In this document: one piece after another, positions 16,578-24,820 of the stretch
Layout of the letters: every line of letters begins with the position of its first letter
Position numbering within the stretch: position 1 is the first letter of the stretch
From: Caldilineaceae bacterium
Lineage (GTDB): Bacteria > Chloroflexota > Anaerolineae > Caldilineales > Caldilineaceae
DNA length: 37,183 nucleotides
Direction of reading: 5' to 3'
Assembly (NCBI GenBank): GCA_019637695.1
Contig: JAHBVG010000006.1
Span: forward strand, 93,227 to 130,409
Made by a program: the position numbers and the translations under genes
Notes under the pieces: generated by a model
The model's input: only the letters and a program-made list of their open reading frames with translations
Databases searched by the model: none
What the model was told of the DNA's origin: nothing

Positions 16578-17786
16578 ATGGATTGGATCTTGCGCAATGC
16601 CCGCATCAGAGACGATGCCGATCTCGTCGATATTGCCATCACCAACGGCGTGATCGCCGCCGTGGGATCGACGCTTCCACAGCGGGCGGATCAGGAATGG
16701 GATCTGGCCGGGCGGGCCGTGATCCCCGGCCTGATCGACGCCCATACCCATCTCGACAAAAGCTATCTGGCCGCAGCCAACCAGAGCGGCACGCTCATGG
16801 AGGCCATTGAAGTTTGGCGGCGCGTGAAGCAAAATCGATCCGCGGCGGAGTTTGAATGGTCGGCGCGGCGGGCGCTGAAAAGCGCCATCGCCCACGGCGT
16901 CACCGCCATGCGCTCCCATATTGACACCGAACATCGGGGCGATCTCGTAGCTGTGGAAGCATTGCTGACTCTGCGCGAGGAGATGAAGGATCGCATCGAC
17001 CTGCAATTGGTGGCGTTGGGCTTCCCCGGCAACGGCGCTGAGGCCGACGAAACCATAGAAAGCGCGCTGCGCCTGGGCGTCGATCTGATCGGCGGCGCGC
17101 CCGCCATCACCCCGGATCCGACGGCGACGGTGGACGCCGCCTTCGCCCTGGCCGAACGCTTTGGCAAGCCCATCGATCTCCACATCGACGAGACCGAAGA
17201 TGCGCAGATGCGCACGCTATCCACGTTGGCGGATCGCACACTGGCCCACGGCATGGAAGGGCAGGTGACGGCGGGCCACTGCTGTTCGCTGGCCTTTATG
17301 GACGATGCGAGCGCCGTCGCCGTCATTGATCAGGTGGCTAGGGCGCAGATCCATGTGATCACCCTGCCGCTCTGCAATCTCGTCCTCATGGGGCGAAACA
17401 TGCGCCCCACGCCCCGCGGCGTCACCCGTGTGGGGGAACTGCTGGCCCGCGGCGTCAACGTCTGCGCCGCGTCCGACAATGTGCAAGATCCCTTCAATCC
17501 GTTCGGTAGCTATGATCTGCTGCAAACGGCCAGCCTCAACGCCGCCCTCAACCACATGACCGGCGAATCCCAACTTTACGACTCTTTGAGCATGGTCACC
17601 ACCCGCCCAGCGCGTCTCCTCGGTCTGCCCGATGACGGTATCCGTGTCGGCGCGCCCGCCGATCTCGTGATCCTCGACGCCGAGCGCGTCCTCGACGCCG
17701 TCACCGCGCCGCCGATCCGCCTCGCCACCTTCAAGCGCGGACGACGCATCGTGCGGACGGAGATATCGGTGATTGGTGATTGGTGA
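16578..17786 (+). CDS. Cytosine deaminase-like amidohydrolase (intact metal site)
   Basis: A 402-residue amidohydrolase-superfamily enzyme closest by motif to cytosine deaminase (CodA) and isopropylammelide amidohydrolase (AtzC). Visible active-site residues are H56-T-H58 in DAHTHLDK, H202-I-D-E205 (metal ligand and proton-shuttling Glu), H234 in TAGHCCSL and D300 in SDNVQDPFNPFG. It should hydrolyse a C-N bond in a small heterocycle or cyclic amide; the exact substrate is uncertain. Start ATG 16578 follows AAAGGAAG (16561-16568); a TTG nine bases earlier is less likely. The creatininase-family gene ends six bases before, so the pair is co-translated. The last residues (VIGDW and the stop) are encoded by a heptamer repeat that begins at 17768. 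A paralogue with a damaged metal site follows. Confidence 0.92.
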   Translation: MDWILRNARIRDDADLVDIAITNGVIAAVGSTLPQRADQEWDLAGRAVIPGLIDAHTHLDKSYLAAANQSGTLMEAIEVWRRVKQNRSAAEFEWSARRALKSAIAHGVTAMRSHIDTEHRGDLVAVEALLTLREEMKDRIDLQLVALGFPGNGAEADETIESALRLGVDLIGGAPAITPDPTATVDAAFALAERFGKPIDLHIDETEDAQMRTLSTLADRTLAHGMEGQVTAGHCCSLAFMDDASAVAVIDQVARAQIHVITLPLCNLVLMGRNMRPTPRGVTRVGELLARGVNVCAASDNVQDPFNPFGSYDLLQTASLNAALNHMTGESQLYDSLSMVTTRPARLLGLPDDGIRVGAPADLVILDAERVLDAVTAPPIRLATFKRGRRIVRTEISVIGDW

Positions 17787-17823
17787 CTGGGGACTGGGGA
17801 TTAGGGACTGGGGATCGGGAATT
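17768..17823. repeat. STRR-like heptamer run, GG(G/T)GA(C/T)T, overlapping a gene end
   Basis: Eight successive 7-base units: GGTGATT, GGTGATT, GGTGACT, GGGGACT, GGGGATT, AGGGACT, GGGGATC, GGGAATT. Reverse-complemented and rotated they read CCCCA(A/G)T, the consensus long known for short tandemly repeated elements in heterocystous cyanobacteria. The stop codon of the preceding amidohydrolase (17784-17786) is in the third unit. Confidence 0.85.
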
Positions 17824-17844
17824 GTGTTCGTCCGCCGTCCGTCC

Positions 17845-17872
17845 ATCACACGCAACACGAATCACGCAACAC
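17845..17872. repeat. Heptamer run of a different sequence (GCAACAC/GAATCAC)
   Basis: Four 7-base units, ATCACAC, GCAACAC, GAATCAC, GCAACAC, sit 22 bases after the previous heptamer run and just upstream of the AAAGGA ribosome site of the next gene. The fixed 7-base period with changed sequence shows that the period, not the letters, is conserved. Confidence 0.7.
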
Positions 17873-17893
17873 GTTGAAAGGAATCTCCCACCC

Positions 17894-19135
17894 ATGGATC
17901 TCATTCTGCGCCGCGCTCGCTTACAAAGCGGGGATGTTGTCGACATCGGCGTGATGGACGGGCGCATTGTGGCGCTGGAAACAGGGATCAGCGCGACCGC
18001 GGCCCAGGAACTCGACGCCGGGGAACGGTTGACGCTGCCCGCTTTTGTCAACGGACAGCTTCACGCCTGCAAATCGTTCTGGCGGCGACTGCTCCACACG
18101 CTGCCCGATGCCGTCCGTGCGTTGCCCCGCTTTGAAGCGGCGGCGTATGTAAAGCGACTCTACACGGTTGAGGATGTCTTCGCCCGCGTGGACGAAACCA
18201 TGCGGCTGGCGATCCTCAACGGAACCTGCGCCATCCGCCTCTTCGCCGATGTGGACGCCGATTCGGGGTTGACCGCGCTGGAGGGATTGCTGCGCATCCG
18301 CGAGAAGTACAGCCCGCTGATGACAGTACAGATCGTCGCCTTTCCACAGGATGGCTTCGCCGCGCCTGGCACCGAATCGCTCATGCGCCAGGCGTTGGAA
18401 ATGGGCGCGGATGTGGTGGGCGGCATCCCCTGGATTGAAGACCCGGCAGAAGCGCAGCGCCGCCACACCGATGCATGTTTCGCCCTGGCTCAGGCGTATG
18501 ACCGCGATCTGCACTTTGTCTGCGACGATGTGGCCGATCCCCAAAGCCGCTCGCTGGCGTACGTGGCGCAACAGACCCTGGCCCACAATTTCCACGGGCG
18601 GGTCAGCGCCACCCAATGCGCCGCCCTCGCCTTTTATCCCGACGACTACGCCGCAAAAGTGATCGACACCGTCGCCGCGGCGGGGATGACCATCTTCAGC
18701 AACAGCCACGTCTCGCTGATCGCCACCGACTTCCCGCCGCAGCAGCCCTGGCCGCGCGGCATCACCCGTGTGCGCCAACTGCTCGATAGAGGCGTGCCCG
18801 TGGCCTGCGCCCAGGACGACATCGATAACTGGTTTTATCCCTTTGGCCGCAACGATCTGTTGGAAGTGGCGCAGTTCATGGCGCACAACGGCCAGTTCGC
18901 CTGGAACGGTGAGGTGGATCGCGTCCTGCCCATGATCACGACGACGCCCGCCCGCGTCCTCGGTCTGGACGATTACGGGTTGCAGATCGGCGCGGCGGCC
19001 AACCTCCTCGTCCTCAACGCCGCCGACTGGCACGAAGCGATCCAATTTCAAGCGGACAAACGCTTCGTCATCCTACGCGGCAAGCTCGCCGCGCAGACGG
19101 AACGGCGTAACGAGATCTTCACCAATCGCCAGTGA
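17894..19135 (+). CDS. Cytosine deaminase-like amidohydrolase paralogue with missing metal ligands
   Basis: A 413-residue paralogue of the preceding gene. Aligning by eye, the HxH motif has become NGQLHACK (Q55-L-H57, and C59 where the neighbour has Asp), SHIDTE has become LFADVD, the HIDE motif is HFVCDD (H207 kept, catalytic Glu not in place), and AGHCCSL is SATQCAAL (Q241 for His). Only H57, H207 and D308 of the usual five metal-site residues remain. The rest of the barrel is well preserved, including PFGRNDLLEVAQF, so it is under selection and not a pseudogene. It may be inactive, bind metal differently, or act as a structural partner of the active paralogue. The ATG at 17894 follows AAAGGA (17877-17882); the longer frame from 17780 would begin inside heptamer repeats. 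Confidence 0.9.
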   Translation: MDLILRRARLQSGDVVDIGVMDGRIVALETGISATAAQELDAGERLTLPAFVNGQLHACKSFWRRLLHTLPDAVRALPRFEAAAYVKRLYTVEDVFARVDETMRLAILNGTCAIRLFADVDADSGLTALEGLLRIREKYSPLMTVQIVAFPQDGFAAPGTESLMRQALEMGADVVGGIPWIEDPAEAQRRHTDACFALAQAYDRDLHFVCDDVADPQSRSLAYVAQQTLAHNFHGRVSATQCAALAFYPDDYAAKVIDTVAAAGMTIFSNSHVSLIATDFPPQQPWPRGITRVRQLLDRGVPVACAQDDIDNWFYPFGRNDLLEVAQFMAHNGQFAWNGEVDRVLPMITTTPARVLGLDDYGLQIGAAANLLVLNAADWHEAIQFQADKRFVILRGKLAAQTERRNEIFTNRQ

Positions 19136-19163
19136 CACTATCCTCTATTGGCAAAGGAGTCGC

Positions 19164-19793
19164 ATGATGAGAGATCGGGAACGGCTACTACGAGATCCGA
19201 ATGAAGTTCTATTGCGAGAAACGGAGATCGACCTACCGCATGTCGCGCCGCTCAACAATTGGGTGCGCTCGCTGCGGAATCGGCTTGGTCCCGATGCGAT
19301 TATACCCTGGTTCGATCCCAGTGACGGTGGGTGTGACGCGCAGATCCTCTGGCTCCTTCAATCGCCGGGGCCAAAAGCGACACGCGAACGGGGTGGAAGT
19401 GGCTTCATCTCGTGCAACAATAACGACATCACCGCGAAGAACACCTGGGAGACCCGCGTGGAAGCTGGTGTCCCTCGCAAAATGGTGGTTCATTGGAATG
19501 CCATCCCATACTACATCGGTACCGAGACCCAGATCCGCGCATATGACCACAACGACATCGCCGCTGTTGGTCCGCTGTTGTCAGATCTGTTGAATCTTCT
19601 CCCGCTGCTTCGCGTTGTGATCCTTGGGGGCAAGGCAGCCCAAGAGGTATGGCGGAATTACGCTCCAACAGACCAGACTTTCCACATCATCGAGTGTCCG
19701 CATCCGTCACCGTCCAATCTGAATAGACGCCCAGGCAACAGAGCGCTGATCGTTGATGCATGGCGCGAAGCGCTTCGATATGCGACGATGTAA
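19164..19793 (+). CDS. Uracil-DNA glycosylase superfamily protein
   Basis: A 209-residue protein with the two hallmarks of the uracil-DNA glycosylase fold: a motif-1 loop IPWFDPSDGG (about residues 47-56) and a motif-2 loop CPHPSPSNLN (H180-P-S-P183). The strand ILWLLQSPGP follows motif 1, and VVHWNAIPYYIG (about 108-119) resembles the uracil-recognition strand, where an Asn is usual. The Asp at position 51 could be the general base, but I cannot place it in one of the numbered families. The enzyme would excise damaged bases from DNA; a role on another nucleotide substrate is possible. AAAGGAG at 19153-19159 supports the ATG at 19164 or 19167. It follows the amidohydrolase pair by 28 bases but has no evident pathway link. 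A convergent lipoprotein gene lies downstream. Confidence 0.8.
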   Translation: MMRDRERLLRDPNEVLLRETEIDLPHVAPLNNWVRSLRNRLGPDAIIPWFDPSDGGCDAQILWLLQSPGPKATRERGGSGFISCNNNDITAKNTWETRVEAGVPRKMVVHWNAIPYYIGTETQIRAYDHNDIAAVGPLLSDLLNLLPLLRVVILGGKAAQEVWRNYAPTDQTFHIIECPHPSPSNLNRRPGNRALIVDAWREALRYATM

Positions 19794-19812
19794 ACTTTCG
19801 CTTAACTAAACA

Positions 19813-19852
19813 AGTAATGAGTAGGCGGGGGATGCTCTGCCTACTCATTACT
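19813..19852. terminator. 14-bp hairpin between convergent genes, built from a heptamer repeat
   Basis: Arms 19813-19826 and 19839-19852 are exact reverse complements around a 12-base G-rich loop. It lies between the ends of the glycosylase gene (19793) and the convergent lipoprotein gene (19893), so it can serve both as terminator. The right arm is the beginning of a TACTCAT heptamer run. Confidence 0.65.
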
Positions 19853-19869
19853 CATTACTCGTTATTCAT
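19842..19869. repeat. Heptamer tandem TACTCAT
   Basis: Four units, TACTCAT, TACTCAT, TACTCGT, TATTCAT. The same unit is found at 15721-15741, more than 4 kb away. Confidence 0.8.
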
Positions 19870-19892
19870 ATTTTCCCAACGGGTGGATCGTC

Positions 19893-20426
19893 CTATTCCG
19901 TCGGGAACGCGCCAACCTGCTGCAACAGACTTACCTGATCGAAGTACATCCAGTGGTTCACGATCTTGCCGTCGGCAATGTCGTAGGTCAGCGCCAGGAC
20001 CAGGGTGACTTCGTTGCCGGTGGGGGCGATGCCCATGAGATCACCGTTGTGGACGCCCACGAACCTGGCCTGTACGAAGATCCGATCCGCCTCGGCGATC
20101 ATGTCGTCGGCGAAGAGCTGATAGCCGGGGAAGGAGGCATTGAACATCTCAATGTGTTCGATCAACACCTCGTCTTCGATGAACTCCTCAATGGCGGCCT
20201 CATGGTCCTCGTTGAAGAGGGCAAAGTAGCGCGTAATCAGATCCTTGTTGGCCTCAGCCGCCGGTTCCACAGCCGTGGTCTCGACGGTGGCGGGCGTCAA
20301 CATGGCCTGCCCCACACTGTACGCGCCCAAGATCGGCGCCTGACACCCCGCCAGGACGAGACTCACCACAAGCAACACGATCGCGCCCCATCCAAACATC
20401 CGTATTCGAACGACTCTGTGAAACAT
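19893..20426 (-). CDS. NTF2/SnoaL-like lipoprotein
   Basis: A 177-residue predicted lipoprotein. The N-terminus has a positively charged start, a hydrophobic stretch and the lipobox LVLAGC with C28 as the lipidated residue. The mature part (about 58-170) looks like a SnoaL or ester-cyclase type NTF2-fold domain: NKDLITRYFALFNEDH, then a helix and sheet set ending in GKIVNHWMYFDQVSLLQQVG, the usual end of such domains. These domains are compact cones that bind small hydrophobic ligands; the role here is unknown. AAGGAG six bases before the ATG (complement of about 20433-20438) makes the start secure. It converges with the glycosylase gene. The 202-bp gap upstream is filled with heptamer repeats (20544-20632). 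Confidence 0.87.
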   Translation of the reverse strand: MFHRVVRIRMFGWGAIVLLVVSLVLAGCQAPILGAYSVGQAMLTPATVETTAVEPAAEANKDLITRYFALFNEDHEAAIEEFIEDEVLIEHIEMFNASFPGYQLFADDMIAEADRIFVQARFVGVHNGDLMGIAPTGNEVTLVLALTYDIADGKIVNHWMYFDQVSLLQQVGAFPTE

Positions 20427-20543
20427 AGATACCTCCTTGGTAGTTTGTGGATTGGTGATTTCACCCTATCCGAAGGGTTCTATGTCTATCTTCGCAGAGC
20501 GCCGTTTCTAAAGCGCTTCTCCGCGCGTCTCGCGGCGGAGGAC

Positions 20544-20578
20544 GGACGGCAGACCGCAGACGGCGGACGGCAGACCGC
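20544..20578. repeat. Heptamer run (GGACGGC/AGACCGC)
   Basis: Five 7-base units, GGACGGC, AGACCGC, AGACGGC, GGACGGC, AGACCGC, in the gap between the lipoprotein gene and the end of the giant regulator gene. Confidence 0.75.
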
Positions 20579-20590
20579 AGACCAATATCC

Positions 20591-20632
20591 AGTCCCCGAT
20601 CCCCAGTCCCCGATCCCCAATCCCCAACTCAC
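20591..20632. repeat. STRR-like heptamer run, (A/G)(A/G)TCCCC, touching the regulator's stop codon
   Basis: Six 7-base units, AGTCCCC, GATCCCC, AGTCCCC, GATCCCC, AATCCCC, AACTCAC, of the CCCCA(A/G)T type. The stop codon of the 1347-residue regulator (20629-20631) lies in the last degenerate unit. Confidence 0.85.
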
Positions 20633-23600
20633 AAATAGCGGAGCTGCCGGGCCAGGCGGATGGCGGATTCGATCTGAGCGCGGATCGTCCCTTGTTCGCC
20701 GCGCCGCCAGGCGAGGAGAATCTCGTCAATACGGGCGGCGAGGACGTCGGGCAGACGCTGTTGATCCGCCCCGGCGAGGATGTGGAGATAGTCGATGGCG
20801 GCGCGCAGATTCTCTTCATCGCTGGCGATGTCGATCAGCGGCCAGAGCGCTGTCCACTTGAAGGGGAGGCTGGCGTGGTTGGTGGGCAACTGCTGCCAGA
20901 GGCTGAGGGCGGCGTGCCCGTACTGTTTCGCTGGGGATCGATCCCCGGCGCGCCAGGCCAGCCAGCATTCGGCGGCGCGCGCCAGGGCGATATATTCGGG
21001 CATCCCTCCACAGTTGGCTATATAGAAAGCGCGCGCCGCTAGCGCCGTCACCTTGTCCACGGCGTCGAGTTGGCGGGCAGCGATGGTCAGATAGGTCAGG
21101 CAGCGCGCCTGCAAGGAAATATCGCCCTGCTCTTCGGCCATGCGCAGCGCCGTCTGCATGTGGATCTGTGCGGCGTCGGGTTCACCGTGCCAGAGGATGA
21201 AAAAACCCAATAAGAAATGAAAACTCCGAATGGTAGAGCCGCCGCCCGCCGCATATTGGGCAGCCAATGCCGCGCTTATATCGGCGACGGCCTCGTCCGA
21301 CGCCACACTGCGATTGCGCCGAAAGCTCATCAGCGCCCGGTGCTGGAAGAACAGGGCGCGCGCTTCGTAGCCACCCCACTGCTCTACGGCGGGCGCCAAC
21401 TCGATCAGCAATCGGGCGCTATCGTCCACCTTGCCCAGCCAGTAGTAGACCAGATCGATCTCCAGCAGAATATGGATCCACTCCTGCCACCAGGCTGCTC
21501 CATACCATTCGGTCTTCGCGTCGCCGCCATAGAGGGGATCCCCCAGCACACTGCGAGCCATGAGATAAGCGGCCTGGGCCTCCCCATACCGGTGCTGCTG
21601 CCGCCAGACATTGCCGAGCTTGCGGTGTAGACGCGCCCGATCGATACCCTGCGCCAGGGGGATGGCCTGCTGATAAATGGCCGTGGATTCCTCAGTCTGG
21701 CTTGTCAAAAAGAGCAGATCGCCCAACTTCTCATAGATCGCCAACGCATCGACCGGGGAGCGCGCAGACTCCTTTTCCAGCAGGGACAGGGCGCGTCGAT
21801 AGTTGCGGATGGCGTCGGCGTTGGCGTAGAGGCGCTGCGCAGATTCGGCAGCCTGTTGATAATAATGGATCGCTTTCGGAATGTCCCCAGCCGATTCATA
21901 GTGGATGGCGATCTGCCCGCTGATCCTGTCATAGCCCTGATCGGCGTCGGCAACCCCTGGGTTTCCTCTTTCAAGAGCGACGGCGACGCGGCGATGCAGC
22001 AGATGACGGTGGGCCTCGCTCATGCTCTGGTAAGCGACTTCGCGCAGTTTGTCGTGGCTGAAATCGTAGCTGTCGTTCCCCTTTTCACGCAGGATATGCC
22101 GTTGCCAGAGTTCGTCCAAATGGTGGACGAAGTCATCTTCGTGCAGATCGCTTGCCGCTGCCAGCACCGCCGATGTGAACTCGCGCCCCAGGGTAGCGGC
22201 CAGGCTGACAAGTTCGCGCGCACCCGACGAGAGATGGAGAAGCCGGGTATGGATCACCTTGTGGACCTTGGGCGGCAGATCGCCAGCGTTGACGAAGGAC
22301 GCAGATTCCGAAGATGGCGCGGATAGCCTCCCCCTATTGGCGCGCACCATTTCGACGACAAAGAGTGGATTGCCCTCAGTCTCACGGTGAAGCTGCGCTG
22401 CCTCCTCTGCGGGCAGCGAATAGCCCGCCACCGCTGACCCAACCCTGGCCGTGTCCGCGGCATTTAGTCGCCCCAATACGATCTCCGTCAATCGGCTGTC
22501 CCGATCCAGCGCGGTGAGCAGCGCGTTGACCGGGTGATCGGCGGTCACTTCCTCGCTGCGCATGGCTACCAAGAGCAACAGCGGCGCTTGTAGATCGTAG
22601 CGCAGCAGATAGTGGAGCCAATCCAGCATGTCGGGATCGCACCACTGGAGATCGTCGAGAAACAAGAGCAGCGGCTCACCGCGGTGGAGCAGCGCACGCG
22701 CCAGCGCCTCGAAGAATCGCTGGCGCTGCCATCCCTCATTCAGCGGCGATGGCGGCGGCAATTGGGGATAGGTGACCAGCAACTCGGGTAGCAAGCGCGC
22801 CGTCTCGCCCAGCCATACAGCGTCGAGCGACGGCAGCGCTTGGCGGATCGTCGGCGATCTCAGCCATGCGACCATCGGCGCGTAGGCCAGCGCGCCTTCG
22901 GCGGCGTAGCAGTGCGCAACGGCCACGGCGAATCCCTGCCGTTCGACCCAGGGGATCAGCTCCTCGGCCAGGCGAGTCTTGCCGATCCCCGCTTCACCGG
23001 CCAGGACCACCGTCTGGGCGCGACCATTCGAAGCGTTGCGCCAGGCGCGCTGCAATACTCTCCATTCGTCTTCGCGCCCGATCAGAGGTAGATCCCCTGC
23101 CACTGTGGACGGGGGCGGTGGCGCTTCCATATGCCACAGCCGTTCATAGATCGCTTGTGTAGCCGGACCCGGCTGCACGCCGAGTTCCCGTTGCAGCGTC
23201 GTTTCACAGGTGTGGTAGACGCGCAGCGCCGCGGCCTGATCCCCTTTGAGGGTGTAGAAATAGATGAGCCGCCGGTACGCCGACTCGTTCAGCCGATCAA
23301 GTTGCAGCCACCGTTGTCCATACTCGACGGCGCGGCCATAGTCGCGCCGTTCCTCAAGCAGATCGAGCAACTGCTCAAAGACGCGCATGGCGATCTGCTG
23401 TAACCGACTGCGGATGGGCTGGATCCAATCGTCGTAGCAACTGGGCAAGAGATCGCCTTGATAGAGCGCTGCCGCTTCCTCAAGACTGGGCAGATCATTG
23501 CTGTGGACGGCCAGGCTCTCGAAACGGGCAATATCCAGGCTAAAGGCGAGATCGTCGCGCCATTGGATCATCTGTGCGTCGGCATCTATGTAAGGATCGA

Positions 23601-24672
23601 TTTGGGGCAGGGTGCGACGCAGTTTGTAAAGCAGATTGCGCAGATTGCTCAACGCCTGGGTCTCGTCGGTGTCGGGCCAGAAGAGGAAGGCCAGGTGCTG
23701 GCGCGATGACGGGGATTGGCGGTGCAAGAGTAGATAGGCCAACAGCGCTTGCAGACGCGCCCCGGCCAGGATCACAGGTCGCTCCCCAACTGCGAGCATG
23801 AACCCTCCGAAGAGCCGGATATGGAGTTGAGCATCCTCGGCAACGGGTGAGCGTTCTTTGCTGTTGCTCGATTCTGTGGGGTGGGCGAGCGTAGAAGTTT
23901 GTTCCTCTGGCGGCAGAGCGGAGATGGCGATCTTTGGCAGCGCGCCTGTGTGAATCGCCTGATACAGATCTGTCATCGCCAGCGCGGGGACGCTGCCGAT
24001 CTCCTGGTTGATCAGGTGCGCAGAATGTTCGTATTGGCGGTATGCGGCGTCATGTTGACCCGTCTGCACATAGAACTCGATCAACCGACGTTGCGCCATT
24101 TCAGAGAGTGGATCGATCCTCACCCAGCGTCGCGCCTGCCGGATCGCGGCTATGAAATTGCCTCGGCTGGCATAGTCTGCGCTCAACTGATCCAGCGCTA
24201 TACACAGATCCTGGCGCAGATCCGTCTCGGTTGCGCGCTGCCATTCATCAAACTCTGGGCTATCCGGCAGGGAAAAGCCACTCAAAAAATCCCCACGATA
24301 GAGGGCAACCGCCTCGTCGAGCAAGGCCAATCTATCGCTGCTGTTGAGGCCGGTGGTCAACAGATGACGAAAGCGTGCAACATCAACCCAAAGATTTTCC
24401 ACAGGGGGAAGCGCAATCGAGTCGGAAATCGAGAGCCAACGATGTTGCAGGGAACCATGCAGTGAGGAAAGGACACGGCGCAAGCTGGCGCGCGCATGAT
24501 CTTGATCCGATTCGGGCCAGAGCAACGCCGCCAGCAGATCGCGGCGATGGGGTCGCCCATCCACTGCCAGATAGGCCAGGAGTGCAAGCGCCTTCTGTCG
24601 CTCAACACAGAGGGGGTTGCCATCCAACTCAATTCGAGGAGCGCCGAACAGAGTCAAAGCCAGCCCAGGCAT
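20629..24672 (-). CDS. SARP-like giant regulator with two BTAD modules, AAA ATPase and TPR-like tail
   Basis: A 1347-residue cytoplasmic signal-integrating ATPase, probably a transcriptional activator. Order by eye: a winged-helix plus bacterial transcriptional activator (BTAD) module (about residues 4-245); a short linker; a second complete module starting LHIRLFGGFMLAVG (about 283-515); then a STAND/AAA-type ATPase with PLIGREDEW, Walker A GEAGIGKT (559-566, K565) and Walker B LLLFLDDLQW (D673, D674); and a long helical TPR-like C-terminus with AIHYYQQAAESAQRLYANAD-type repeats. Most SARP/AfsR-like proteins carry one BTAD module; two in tandem is unusual. ATP-driven assembly followed by DNA binding is the family model; the inducing ligand and target genes are unknown. 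AGGAGG five bases before the ATG supports the start. A small dyad ATGAAT...ATTCAT (24730-24750) is upstream and might be an operator. Confidence 0.92.
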   Translation of the reverse strand: MPGLALTLFGAPRIELDGNPLCVERQKALALLAYLAVDGRPHRRDLLAALLWPESDQDHARASLRRVLSSLHGSLQHRWLSISDSIALPPVENLWVDVARFRHLLTTGLNSSDRLALLDEAVALYRGDFLSGFSLPDSPEFDEWQRATETDLRQDLCIALDQLSADYASRGNFIAAIRQARRWVRIDPLSEMAQRRLIEFYVQTGQHDAAYRQYEHSAHLINQEIGSVPALAMTDLYQAIHTGALPKIAISALPPEEQTSTLAHPTESSNSKERSPVAEDAQLHIRLFGGFMLAVGERPVILAGARLQALLAYLLLHRQSPSSRQHLAFLFWPDTDETQALSNLRNLLYKLRRTLPQIDPYIDADAQMIQWRDDLAFSLDIARFESLAVHSNDLPSLEEAAALYQGDLLPSCYDDWIQPIRSRLQQIAMRVFEQLLDLLEERRDYGRAVEYGQRWLQLDRLNESAYRRLIYFYTLKGDQAAALRVYHTCETTLQRELGVQPGPATQAIYERLWHMEAPPPPSTVAGDLPLIGREDEWRVLQRAWRNASNGRAQTVVLAGEAGIGKTRLAEELIPWVERQGFAVAVAHCYAAEGALAYAPMVAWLRSPTIRQALPSLDAVWLGETARLLPELLVTYPQLPPPSPLNEGWQRQRFFEALARALLHRGEPLLLFLDDLQWCDPDMLDWLHYLLRYDLQAPLLLLVAMRSEEVTADHPVNALLTALDRDSRLTEIVLGRLNAADTARVGSAVAGYSLPAEEAAQLHRETEGNPLFVVEMVRANRGRLSAPSSESASFVNAGDLPPKVHKVIHTRLLHLSSGARELVSLAATLGREFTSAVLAAASDLHEDDFVHHLDELWQRHILREKGNDSYDFSHDKLREVAYQSMSEAHRHLLHRRVAVALERGNPGVADADQGYDRISGQIAIHYESAGDIPKAIHYYQQAAESAQRLYANADAIRNYRRALSLLEKESARSPVDALAIYEKLGDLLFLTSQTEESTAIYQQAIPLAQGIDRARLHRKLGNVWRQQHRYGEAQAAYLMARSVLGDPLYGGDAKTEWYGAAWWQEWIHILLEIDLVYYWLGKVDDSARLLIELAPAVEQWGGYEARALFFQHRALMSFRRNRSVASDEAVADISAALAAQYAAGGGSTIRSFHFLLGFFILWHGEPDAAQIHMQTALRMAEEQGDISLQARCLTYLTIAARQLDAVDKVTALAARAFYIANCGGMPEYIALARAAECWLAWRAGDRSPAKQYGHAALSLWQQLPTNHASLPFKWTALWPLIDIASDEENLRAAIDYLHILAGADQQRLPDVLAARIDEILLAWRRGEQGTIRAQIESAIRLARQLRYL

Positions 24673-24820
24673 GAAAACCTCCTGCGCCTATTATCGCGCA
24701 GCCACCCACGTTGATCAATGGTTACCGGAATGAATATTCTACAAATTCATGTACGTTACCTCGTTTTGTGATGAATGTAGGGTTGTTCGCCCAGCGCCCG
24801 ATCCTCAGACTCTCCGCTGT

